Part shown: positions 1 through 5,689 of the stretch, piece after piece
Numbering within the stretch: position 1 is the stretch's first letter
Layout: each line of letters opens with the position of its first letter
Assembly (NCBI GenBank): GCA_029940125.1
Contig: JAOZRP010000118.1
Location: 1-7,099, forward strand
DNA length: 7,099 nucleotides
Direction: 5' to 3'
From: a bacterium
Lineage (GTDB): Bacteria > Desulfobacterota > Anaeroferrophillalia > Anaeroferrophillales > Anaeroferrophillaceae
Notes under the pieces: generated by a model
Database searches by the model: none
Told to the model about the DNA's origin: nothing
The model's input: the letters and a program-made list of their open reading frames with translations, nothing else
Translations under genes and position numbers: made by a program

Positions 1-59
1 GGCAATTTCTTATTAAAGCATCTCTTTCTTTGCCAAATCTCAACGATCACCAACGGTAA

Positions 60-87
60 AAAGCTGAACGCTGAAAGCTGAATGCCC
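60..87. repeat. Degenerate heptanucleotide repeat, about four units
   Basis: On the plus strand the units are aaagctg (60-66), aacgctg (67-73), aaagctg (74-80) and a decayed aatgccc (81-87). On the minus strand this reads as repeated CAGCNTT. The same 7-nt pattern recurs at 1001-1028 on the other side of pssA. I see no gene in it. It looks like a short decayed microsatellite of the kind often left in intergenic DNA. The periodicity is visible directly; its origin is unknown. Confidence 0.55.
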
Positions 88-112
88 ATCTGGGAACACT
101 TGCTTCCAGATG
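87..112. other. Small hairpin downstream of the operon terminator
   Basis: The arms catctgg (87-93) and ccagatg (106-112) are perfectly complementary and enclose a 12-nt loop. No T-run follows on either strand, so it does not look like an intrinsic terminator. It lies beyond the operon terminator in the minus-strand direction and could belong to the leader of the next gene to the left. Its function is unknown. Confidence 0.3.
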
Positions 113-119
113 CGGACCA

Positions 120-154
120 AATAAAAACCCCCCGGCACTGACTCCCGGGGGGTT
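120..154 (-). terminator. Intrinsic terminator ending the ilv-psd-pssA operon
   Basis: Arms at 126-135 and 145-154 form a perfect 10-bp stem rich in G and C (aaccccccgg pairing with ccggggggtt) around a 9-nt loop. Read on the minus strand the stem is followed directly by tttttattt, a U-tract. It begins about 31 nt after the pssA stop codon. There is no U-tract in the plus direction, so it serves minus-strand transcription. It makes pssA the last gene of its transcript, so whatever lies to the left needs its own promoter or readthrough. Confidence 0.85.
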
Positions 155-185
155 GATAAAAAGTTTGAAATCCGTCACTACCACA

Positions 186-977
186 TCACACGATTTCTTC
201 CCTCTCTTCTCCCCGGGGAACCGGCTTCACTAGACCCAGAAGCAGCAGCAGCCGTTCCGCCGGCCCGGAAATCACGTACAGGCTCAGAAGCACAAACAGG
301 GTAATCTGAGGCTCGGAAGCCAGGATAATGATAAAAACCACCGCCAGCACCAAGGCCATGAACGGAGCCCGGTCTTTGTTCAACGATTCTTTGAAACTGC
401 GGTATTTCACGCTGCTGACCATCAGGAAGCCAAGGGCATAGATCAACAACAGCACCAGAACATTCCGGGCCGTACCACTGCCGCCCAGGTGATAAAACAT
501 CAAAACCACGGCGGCCACCATGCTGGCCGCGGCCGGAATCGGCAGACCGTTGAAGAAACCCTTTTCCACCGCATCAACCTGGACGTTGTAACGGGCCAGG
601 CGCAGGGCTCCGCAGGCCAGGAACAGAAACGCCGCCAGCCAGCCAAAGCGGCCGTACTCGGACAATCCCCAGGTAAAAGCCAGCAGGGCGGGAGCGACGC
701 CGAAGGACACCAAATCGGCAAGGGAATCAAATTCCATTCCGAAGCGGCTGGTGGCATTCATCAGGCGGGCGGCCTTGCCGTCGAGGATGTCGAAGACGTT
801 GGCGACAATGATTGCGGTAGCGGCAACTTCAAAGTCCCCTTTCAACACCGAAATAATGGCGAAAAACCCGCAGAACAGGTTCCCCATCGTAAACAAATTC
901 GGCAGAATGTAGACACCGCGTATCATAAGCGAATCCGTCGATTTCTCAGCATGATCATCTTTTTTGGTTGCTGCCAC
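186..977 (-). CDS. pssA: CDP-diacylglycerol--serine O-phosphatidyltransferase (phosphatidylserine synthase)
   Basis: This integral membrane enzyme joins CDP-diacylglycerol and L-serine to give phosphatidylserine and CMP, the first committed step to phosphatidylethanolamine. The CDP-alcohol phosphatidyltransferase signature D-x2-D-G-x2-A-R-x8-G-x3-D-x3-D is intact at about residues 63-88 (DILDGKAAR, then FGMEFDSLAD), just after a first hydrophobic stretch. Several further hydrophobic segments follow to the C terminus, as expected for this family. The frame stays open upstream to 1133, but that would overlap psd and translate the 7-nt repeat, so I reject that start. I chose GTG at 977 (263 aa) because AAAGGAAG lies 8-15 nt upstream. 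ATG at 926 (246 aa, MIRGVYILPNLF) is a good alternative that fits where family similarity begins, but it lacks a clear ribosome site. It is last in the operon, 61 nt after psd, whose product uses PssA's product. Function is near certain; the start is uncertain. Confidence 0.93.
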   Translation of the reverse strand: MAATKKDDHAEKSTDSLMIRGVYILPNLFTMGNLFCGFFAIISVLKGDFEVAATAIIVANVFDILDGKAARLMNATSRFGMEFDSLADLVSFGVAPALLAFTWGLSEYGRFGWLAAFLFLACGALRLARYNVQVDAVEKGFFNGLPIPAAASMVAAVVLMFYHLGGSGTARNVLVLLLIYALGFLMVSSVKYRSFKESLNKDRAPFMALVLAVVFIIILASEPQITLFVLLSLYVISGPAERLLLLLGLVKPVPRGEEREEIV

Positions 978-1000
978 TGGCAAAACTTCCTTTAGGGTAC

Positions 1001-1028
1001 TCAGCTGATGGCTGACTGCTGATCGCTT
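1001..1028. repeat. Degenerate heptanucleotide repeat in the psd-pssA gap
   Basis: Plus-strand units are tcagctg (1001-1007), atggctg (1008-1014), actgctg (1015-1021) and atcgctt (1022-1028); on the minus strand, CAGCAGT-CAGCCAT-CAGCTGA. The 7-nt spacing of GCTG matches the repeat at 60-87. It fills about half of the 61-nt gap between the psd stop codon and the chosen pssA start, just upstream of the pssA ribosome site. Confidence 0.55.
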
Positions 1029-1038
1029 AACCAAGCCG

Positions 1039-1704
1039 TCAATCGTAATGCAAATATCCCAGCACCGTCTCCCCGGCCTTGACATACTGCCCGGGATGCA
1101 CGTTGACAATGGTTTCCACCGGGAGGTAGACATCCAGCCGGGAGCCGAAACGGATTAAACCAAAACGCTCCCCCTTGACAACCCGGTCGTCGGTTTCAAG
1201 GTTGCAGACAATCCGGCGGGCTATCAGCCCGGCAATCTGCACGAAGGCGACCCGGCTTTTCCAAGCGGTCTCAATGACAATCTCCTGCCGCTCGTTTTCG
1301 GCCGAAGCCTTGTCAAGGTTGGCGGAAACGAACTTCCCCGGATGGTAGCGCATGGCCACCACCTTGCCGCTGATCGGAATCCGGTTGACATGGACATCGA
1401 ACAGCGACATGAAAATGCTGATCTTTATACAGGGCTTTTCCCCATATACTTCAGATTCCTCCAATTGGTCAACCACAATTATTTTGCCGTCGGCCGGCGA
1501 GGCAACGGAATTTTCCAGCAATGGGGCATAGCGCTCCGGGTCCCGGAAAAAGTAGCCGCTGAACAGGGCCAGGAGAAAAAAGAGCTTGGCCAGCAGGGAC
1601 AGGCCCAGCAAGGCGAGAACTACCGCTATACCTAAGAAAATACCGATAAACCGGTAGCCTTCCGGGTTGATGTATTTAAAAACCGGCCATTCTTTCAGAT
1701 TCAT
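1039..1704 (-). CDS. psd: Phosphatidylserine decarboxylase proenzyme, short form
   Basis: It removes CO2 from phosphatidylserine to give phosphatidylethanolamine at the inner membrane. The 221-residue product matches the compact bacterial form, shorter than the E. coli enzyme. A hydrophobic N-terminal stretch (about residues 18-50) likely anchors it. PADGK (70-74), FDVHVN (D103, H105) and the self-cleavage site in RFGSRLD (G187-S188) are visible. In this family the chain breaks before that serine, which becomes the pyruvoyl cofactor, with the Asp and His helping. The ATG at 1704 is preceded by AAGGA with about 9 nt spacing; an in-frame extension to 1773 would overlap ilvC and is rejected. It starts 34 nt after the ilvC stop and precedes pssA, so the order in the transcript is opposite to the pathway order. 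Confidence 0.95.
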   Translation of the reverse strand: MNLKEWPVFKYINPEGYRFIGIFLGIAVVLALLGLSLLAKLFFLLALFSGYFFRDPERYAPLLENSVASPADGKIIVVDQLEESEVYGEKPCIKISIFMSLFDVHVNRIPISGKVVAMRYHPGKFVSANLDKASAENERQEIVIETAWKSRVAFVQIAGLIARRIVCNLETDDRVVKGERFGLIRFGSRLDVYLPVETIVNVHPGQYVKAGETVLGYLHYD

Positions 1705-1738
1705 GATTGGTTGTCCTTCGGATATTTTATTGTTTTCA

Positions 1739-2755
1739 TCAATTCTTTTTTCTGTCCACCAGCTTGTCTTCACTCAGCCAGCTCATCATCTGGCGCAGCT
1801 TTTTGCCAGTAGTTTCAATCTGGTGCTCCTCGCCGGCCCTGGTCAGGGCATTGAACACCGGCCGGTTGGCCCGGTTTTCCAGGATCCATTCCCGGGCAAA
1901 GGAACCATCCTGGATTTCCGCCAGGATTTCTTCCATTTCCAGGCGGCTTTCTTCATTGATCACCCGGGGGCCGCGGGTCAGGTCGCCAAACTGGGCGGTG
2001 TTGCTGATCGAATAGCGCATATTGGCAATGCCGCCTTCGTAAATCAGGTCAACGATCAACTTCATCTCGTGAACACATTCAAAGTAGGCCATTTCCGGCG
2101 CGTACCCGGCATTGACCAGGGTTTCAAACCCGGCCCGCATCAGCTCGGTCACCCCGCCGCACAACACCGCCTGTTCACCGAACAAATCGGTCTCGGTTTC
2201 CTCCCTGAAGCTGGTTTCGATGATGCCGGCCCGGCCGCCGCCGATTCCGGACGCGTAGGCCAGCGCCACTTCCCGGGTGTCGCCGCTGTCATCCTGGTGC
2301 ACGGCAATCAGGGTCGGCACCCCCATGCCCCGGGTATATTCATGGCGCACCAAGTGTCCGGGCCCCTTGGGAGCGGCCATGAAGACATTGATGCCGGCCG
2401 GCGGCACTATCTGGCCGTAATGAATGTTGAAGCCGTGGGCGAAAGCGAGATAGTTGCCTTCCTCCAGGTTCGGAGCAATATCCTGCCGGTAAAGATCCGC
2501 CTGCAGTTCATCGGGAACCAGGATCATGATCACATCCGCGGCTTTCGCCGCCGCCGCGGTTTCCATCAGGGTCAGGCCGCTGTTGGCGGCTTTCTCCCAG
2601 GAACCGCCGCCCCGGCGCAGACCGACAATGACGTCAAACCCGCTTTCAGCAAGGTTGTGGGCATGGGCATGCCCCTGGCTGCCGTAGCCGATCACGGCAA
2701 TTTTCTTTTCTTTCAGGATCGACAGATCCGCGTCCTTATCGTAAAATACTTTCAT
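1739..2755 (-). CDS. ilvC: Ketol-acid reductoisomerase (NADP+), class I
   Basis: It converts 2-acetolactate and 2-aceto-2-hydroxybutyrate to the dihydroxy acids of the valine/leucine and isoleucine pathways, using Mg2+ and NADPH. The 338 residues are typical of the short class I enzyme. The N-terminal Rossmann motif is GYGSQGHAHAHNL (about 23-35). The loop LRRGGGSW (46-53) carries the arginine and serine expected for NADPH preference. The C-terminal knotted domain has the full active-site set at canonical places: H107, K130 in AAPKGPGH, D190 and E194 in DLFGEQ, E226, E230 and S251. ATG at 2755 follows GGAG about 9 nt upstream. It starts 20 nt after ilvN. Nothing is missing or unusual. Confidence 0.98.
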   Translation of the reverse strand: MKVFYDKDADLSILKEKKIAVIGYGSQGHAHAHNLAESGFDVIVGLRRGGGSWEKAANSGLTLMETAAAAKAADVIMILVPDELQADLYRQDIAPNLEEGNYLAFAHGFNIHYGQIVPPAGINVFMAAPKGPGHLVRHEYTRGMGVPTLIAVHQDDSGDTREVALAYASGIGGGRAGIIETSFREETETDLFGEQAVLCGGVTELMRAGFETLVNAGYAPEMAYFECVHEMKLIVDLIYEGGIANMRYSISNTAQFGDLTRGPRVINEESRLEMEEILAEIQDGSFAREWILENRANRPVFNALTRAGEEHQIETTGKKLRQMMSWLSEDKLVDRKKN

Positions 2756-2775
2756 TCCGTTCCACTCCCGCGCTG

Positions 2776-3285
2776 TTACGCTGCTTTTATTTTATGCCTG
2801 CTTCTGCCTTTCACTTCCCGATTCATCGCCACGATCCCCGTGCTGTTGACCTCCTTGATCCCGTAGGGAGCCAGGACGTCAAGAAAGGCCCTCAACTTCA
2901 TGTCGCTGCCGGTAATCTCAATGATGGCCGACTTGGCCGCCATGTCAATCACCCGGGCCCGGAACACCTCGATGAGCTTGAGCACTTCAAGCCTCTTGCT
3001 GCCTTCAACAGACACCTTGACCAGCATCAGGCCCCGGGACACATGATCCGAATTGGTAAAATCAATGACCTTGATCACGTTGATCAGCTTGTTGAGCTGC
3101 TTGGTAATCTGCTCGACAATCTGGTCGTCGCCCAGGGTAACGATGGTCATCCGCGAAATTGCCGGGTCGTCGGTCTCGGCAACGGTCAGGCTTTCGATGT
3201 TGAAGCCCCGGCCGCTGAACAAACCGGAAATCCGGGAAAGAACCCCGAATTCATTTTCCACCAGTACGCCTATAACATGCTTCAT
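2776..3285 (-). CDS. ilvN: Acetolactate synthase small (regulatory) subunit
   Basis: This is the regulatory partner of IlvB; in this family it raises catalytic activity and gives feedback inhibition by valine. At 169 residues it has normal length. The N-terminal ACT domain (about 2-75) opens with VLVENEFGVLSRISGLFS. It keeps N11, G14, N29 and A36, the positions tied to valine binding in the E. coli IlvH subunit, so valine control is expected (inference). The C-terminal ferredoxin-like domain (about 78-158) is complete, followed by a basic tail (GRSRHKIKAA). GAGG lies just upstream of the ATG. It follows ilvB after 72 nt, the largest gap in the ilv part, which shows no clear regulatory signal, and precedes ilvC by 20 nt. 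The symbol ilvH would be equally valid. Confidence 0.97.
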   Translation of the reverse strand: MKHVIGVLVENEFGVLSRISGLFSGRGFNIESLTVAETDDPAISRMTIVTLGDDQIVEQITKQLNKLINVIKVIDFTNSDHVSRGLMLVKVSVEGSKRLEVLKLIEVFRARVIDMAAKSAIIEITGSDMKLRAFLDVLAPYGIKEVNSTGIVAMNREVKGRSRHKIKAA

Positions 3286-3357
3286 CGTTCCTCTTCTCCA
3301 CTCATGGATGCCGCCGGCAAACAGTTCGGCCGGCCTTGCTCTCTTCGCCGCCGCGGC

Positions 3358-5052
3358 CTAGACCAGCAGCATCTTTGAAATCGGCTGCCCGGCGGGAACC
3401 ATGGGATACACGTTTTCTTCCCCGGCAACCACGAATTCGACAAATACTGGTTTGTCAATGGAAAAGGCTTTTTTCAGCGTCGCCTCCACCTCGCGGGGAT
3501 GGGTGGCCCGCAGTCCCGCCGCCCCGTAGGCCTCCGCCAGTTTGACAAAATCCGGCGCCGTCGACATTTCCGTGGCTGAATAATGCTTCTGAAAAAACAA
3601 CTCCTGCCACTGGCGAACCATACCCAGGTAGCCGTTGTTGAGGATAATCACCTTTACCGGCAGCTGATACTGAACCGCCGTCGCCAGCTCCTGGATATTC
3701 ATCTGGATGCTGCCGTCGCCGGCAATATCGACAACCAGCCGGTCAGGAAACGCCACCTGGGCCCCCAGGGCGGCGGGGAAGCCGTAGCCCATGGTTCCCA
3801 GCCCCCCGGAACTCAACCAGGTCCGCGGCCGGGTGTAGTCATAAAACTGGGCCGCCCACATCTGGTTCTGCCCCACTTCGGTACAGATAATCGGCTCCTG
3901 ATCCCGGGTCAGCCGGCAGATAGTTTCCACCACGTACTGGGGCTTGATCACCTCTTCCTGGATGTAATCCAGCTTGTGCATATCCTTCCATTTGGCAATC
4001 CGGGCCAGCCAGTCGTCATGGGAATCGGCAAACGCCTGAAATTCCTCGCTCATTTCGTTGACCACCACCAGCATTTTATCCAGCACGTCGTGGACGTCGC
4101 CGACAATGGGAATATGCACCTTGACATTCTTGCTGATGGAGGTCGGATCGACGTCAACGTGGATAATCTTGGCGTCCGGGGCAAATTCATCAATCCGGCC
4201 GGTTACCCGATCATCGAAACGGGCGCCGATGGCAAAAAGCACGTCAGATTCAGTGACCGCCATATTGGCCCGGTAGGTGCCGTGCATGCCCAGCATGCCC
4301 AGGGAAAGATCATGGGTTTCGGGAAAAGCGCCCAGCCCCATCAGGGTGGTGGTAACCGGAATGCGCAGGCGGGTGGCCAGCTCGGTAAGCACCTCGGCGG
4401 CATCAGAGAGGATGGCGCCGCCGCCAACGTAGAACACCGGCCGCTTGGCCTTCAGCAGGGCCTTGAGCGCCTTGCGGATCTGGCCCGGATGGCCCTCGAA
4501 GGTGGGGTTGTATCCCGGCAGGGAAACCGTTTCCGGATATTCATAGATGGTGGTATCAACCAGGACATCCTTGGGCAGGTCGATAAGCACCGGTCCCGGC
4601 CTTCCCGAGCGGGCAATATGGAAAGCCTCTTTGATAATCCTCGGCAGCTCCTTCACGCTTTTCACCAGGTAGTTGTGCTTGGTGCACGGCCGGGTAATCC
4701 CGACAATATCGGCTTCCTGGAAGGCGTCGTTGCCAATCAGGCCGGTGGGCACCTGGCCGGTAAAAACCACCAGCGGAATCGAATCCATGTAAGCGGTGGC
4801 CAGGCCGGTCACCGTGTTGGTCGCCCCGGGACCGGAAGTCACCAGGGCAACGCCGACCTCGCCGGTCGCCCGGGCGTAGCCGTCGGCGGCGTGAACCGCC
4901 GCCTGTTCGTGACGGACCAGGTAGTGTTTGACCTCGTAGTTAGGCAACTCATCATAAAGATTGATGACCGCGCCGCCGGGATAGCCGAATACGACTTTCA
5001 CTCCTTCAATCTGCAATGACTGCAGGACAATCTGCGCCCCGGTTTTCTTCAA
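3358..5052 (-). CDS. ilvB: Acetolactate synthase large (catalytic) subunit, biosynthetic
   Basis: This thiamine-diphosphate enzyme condenses two pyruvates to acetolactate, or pyruvate with 2-oxobutyrate, as the first common step of branched-chain amino acid synthesis. With the chosen TTG start it has 564 residues in the usual three-domain layout. The pyrimidine-binding domain has VFGYPGG and the catalytic glutamate in RHEQ (E49). A central domain follows. The cofactor domain holds GDGS (from 445) and NN (472-473), the diphosphate-Mg motif. W482 in MVRQWQ matches a conserved active-site channel tryptophan. The TTG at 5052 has GAGGAGG 5 nt upstream and gives MKKTGAQIVLQSL, the usual family beginning. 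A GTG at 5079, overlapping the preceding stop codon, would add nine residues encoded by the ribosome site itself and lacks its own site. Its neighbour ilvN points to the anabolic rather than the catabolic enzyme. Confidence 0.97.
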   Translation of the reverse strand: MKKTGAQIVLQSLQIEGVKVVFGYPGGAVINLYDELPNYEVKHYLVRHEQAAVHAADGYARATGEVGVALVTSGPGATNTVTGLATAYMDSIPLVVFTGQVPTGLIGNDAFQEADIVGITRPCTKHNYLVKSVKELPRIIKEAFHIARSGRPGPVLIDLPKDVLVDTTIYEYPETVSLPGYNPTFEGHPGQIRKALKALLKAKRPVFYVGGGAILSDAAEVLTELATRLRIPVTTTLMGLGAFPETHDLSLGMLGMHGTYRANMAVTESDVLFAIGARFDDRVTGRIDEFAPDAKIIHVDVDPTSISKNVKVHIPIVGDVHDVLDKMLVVVNEMSEEFQAFADSHDDWLARIAKWKDMHKLDYIQEEVIKPQYVVETICRLTRDQEPIICTEVGQNQMWAAQFYDYTRPRTWLSSGGLGTMGYGFPAALGAQVAFPDRLVVDIAGDGSIQMNIQELATAVQYQLPVKVIILNNGYLGMVRQWQELFFQKHYSATEMSTAPDFVKLAEAYGAAGLRATHPREVEATLKKAFSIDKPVFVEFVVAGEENVYPMVPAGQPISKMLLV

Positions 5053-5064
5053 CTTTTCCTCCTC
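5050..5064 (-). promoter_or_regulatory. Ribosome binding site that sets the ilvB start at TTG
   Basis: On the minus strand GAGGAGG (5064-5058), a near-perfect anti-16S match, is followed by AAAAG and then TTG (5052-5050). The only other start candidate nearby is GTG at 5079, with no purine-rich sequence before it. The site is 12 nt past the stop codon of the upstream small gene, so translational coupling is possible. Confidence 0.7.
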
Positions 5065-5075
5065 GCAATGCCGAT

Positions 5076-5303
5076 TCACCGTTTTTCGGCATGTTTATCC
5101 AGCAACCGGTACATCCGGTCTTTCGTCTTCAGTTTCAACTTTTTCAGGCGGCTGACCTCCAGCTCTTCATCGGTGGTCAGGAACGTTTTGCCGGCAAAAG
5201 CCTGCAACTGCCGTTCATATTCCCGGTGTTCCTGAAAAACCCGCTTAAACTCCTCATCCTCCCGGCACAATCTTTCAATCAGACGTTCATCGGAAAGCGA
5301 CAT
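5076..5303 (-). CDS. Small DUF465 / YdcH-like protein
   Basis: This 75-residue, highly charged protein (many E, K, R) is probably almost all alpha-helical. It has two helical stretches (about 5-35 and 44-73) separated by a short hinge around GKTFLTTDEE. The pattern, including LSRLKKLKLKTKDRMYRLL-like spacing near the C terminus, fits the DUF465/YdcH family of small helical hairpins, whose biochemical role is not established. It has no signal peptide, membrane segment or catalytic motif. ATG at 5303 is preceded by AGGGG about 6 nt upstream. It is the first gene of the ilv transcript; its TGA (5078-5076) lies 23 nt before the ilvB TTG. Position suggests co-expression with ilvB only; no role in amino acid synthesis can be claimed. 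Confidence 0.85.
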   Translation of the reverse strand: MSLSDERLIERLCREDEEFKRVFQEHREYERQLQAFAGKTFLTTDEELEVSRLKKLKLKTKDRMYRLLDKHAEKR

Positions 5304-5327
5304 ACACCACCCCTTTTCGAAAGCGTC

Positions 5328-5333
5328 AGTATA
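5328..5333 (-). promoter_or_regulatory. Possible proximal -10 element for the ilv operon
   Basis: On the minus strand TATACT (5333-5328) matches the -10 consensus at 5 of 6 positions, about 25 nt upstream of the DUF465 start codon. A good -35 is missing: the best hexamer about 18 nt upstream (CCAACA) matches only half the consensus. It could be a secondary or activator-dependent promoter, or chance in AT-rich DNA. Confidence 0.25.
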
Positions 5334-5449
5334 GTGAAGATATCGTTAAGCTGTTGGATGTTAGCGGTTAAATAACCTGTTCCTGAATTTCGGTCATAAA
5401 AACAAGCAAATCAGATCTTCCACCTGACATTGCCAGAAATATATTTAAC

Positions 5450-5577
5450 GATGTTCCGGCATGGCTCTCGCTCATTCTCGCCGGCCGTCCATGGCCGGCT
5501 CCGAGGCGTCCGCCGCGAATCACCATCATGGTGATTCGTTCGGCGCCCAAACCCGCTGCGAGCCAAGCCCGAACATC
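5450..5577. repeat. 128-bp imperfect palindromic repeat, copy 1
   Basis: The ends form an 18-nt inverted pair (gatgttccggcatggctc at 5450-5467 against gagccaagcccgaacatc at 5560-5577) with 16 of 18 positions paired. Inside are two further hairpins. One has arms gccggcc (5480-5486) and ggccggc (5493-5499). The other is long, with arms 5511-5524 and 5530-5545 and a 2-nt tt bulge (5539-5540). Folded as RNA or extruded DNA this gives a three-way structure. It matches copy 2 at 126 of 128 positions. If the promoter at 5642-5670 is used, this copy is transcribed in the ilv leader. It has no transposase and no obvious target-site duplication. Confidence 0.9.
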
Positions 5578-5641
5578 CGATCGGAGACCTCCGGTAATGA
5601 AAACCGGAAATGTCGAAAATAAAACCAAAGACCTGTTTTTT

Positions 5642-5670
5642 ATTGTATATGAACCACTTGGTTTAGTCAA
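5642..5670 (-). promoter_or_regulatory. Sigma70-like promoter, probably for the ilv operon
   Basis: On the minus strand TTGACT (5670-5665), a 17-nt spacer and TACAAT (5647-5642) match the consensus hexamers at 5 of 6 positions each with ideal spacing. It starts about 20 nt past the argC stop codon and points toward DUF465-ilvB. Transcription from near 5635 would give a leader of about 330 nt that contains repeat copy 1. No operator is recognised. It could instead drive an independent small RNA that ends in the repeat. Confidence 0.6.
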
Positions 5671-5689
5671 GAATAGCCGGGAAAAACGT

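Larger units (their letters stand above)
5304..5689. other. Noncoding stretch between argC and the ilv operon (386 bp)
   Basis: Reading leftward from the argC stop, this stretch holds in order: a sigma70-like promoter (5642-5670); a 6-bp hairpin (tccggt 5590-5595 with accgga 5603-5608) without a U-tract; one full palindromic repeat (5450-5577); and an AT-rich leader with a weaker -10 near 5328. No convincing argC terminator is visible. A 100-codon open frame crosses the region on the minus strand, but it starts inside the promoter -35 and runs through the repeat, so I do not call it a gene. I found no T-box motif or attenuator hairpin with a U-tract. Confidence 0.7.

Noticed and set aside
1..50. 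Possible minus-strand promoter for the gene left of the window
   Set aside because: TTGGCA resembles a -35, but no acceptable -10 lies 16-18 nt away, and no downstream gene is visible.
1667..5019. Long plus-strand open frames opposite ilvC and ilvB (up to 478 codons)
   Set aside because: They are antisense shadows of GC-rich genes; the proteins are rich in G, H, Q and R with no domain, and the minus-strand genes have full catalytic motifs.
5368..5427. Possible 20-residue leader peptide (MSGGRSDLLVFMTEIQEQVI) before the ilv operon
   Set aside because: It has six branched-chain residues, but not in a run. No ribosome site is evident, and no attenuator hairpin with a U-tract follows it.
5450..5577. 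tRNA or other known RNA family for the branched repeat
   Set aside because: It folds into several arms, but there is no T-loop GTTCRA motif, no acceptor geometry and no riboswitch core that I recognise.
5368..5670. Minus-strand open frame of 100 codons through repeat copy 1
   Set aside because: Its TTG start lies in the promoter -35, no ribosome site precedes it, and most of its middle is the structured repeat, whose second copy is not open in a corresponding gene-like frame. It is probably an artefact of a stop-poor repeat.
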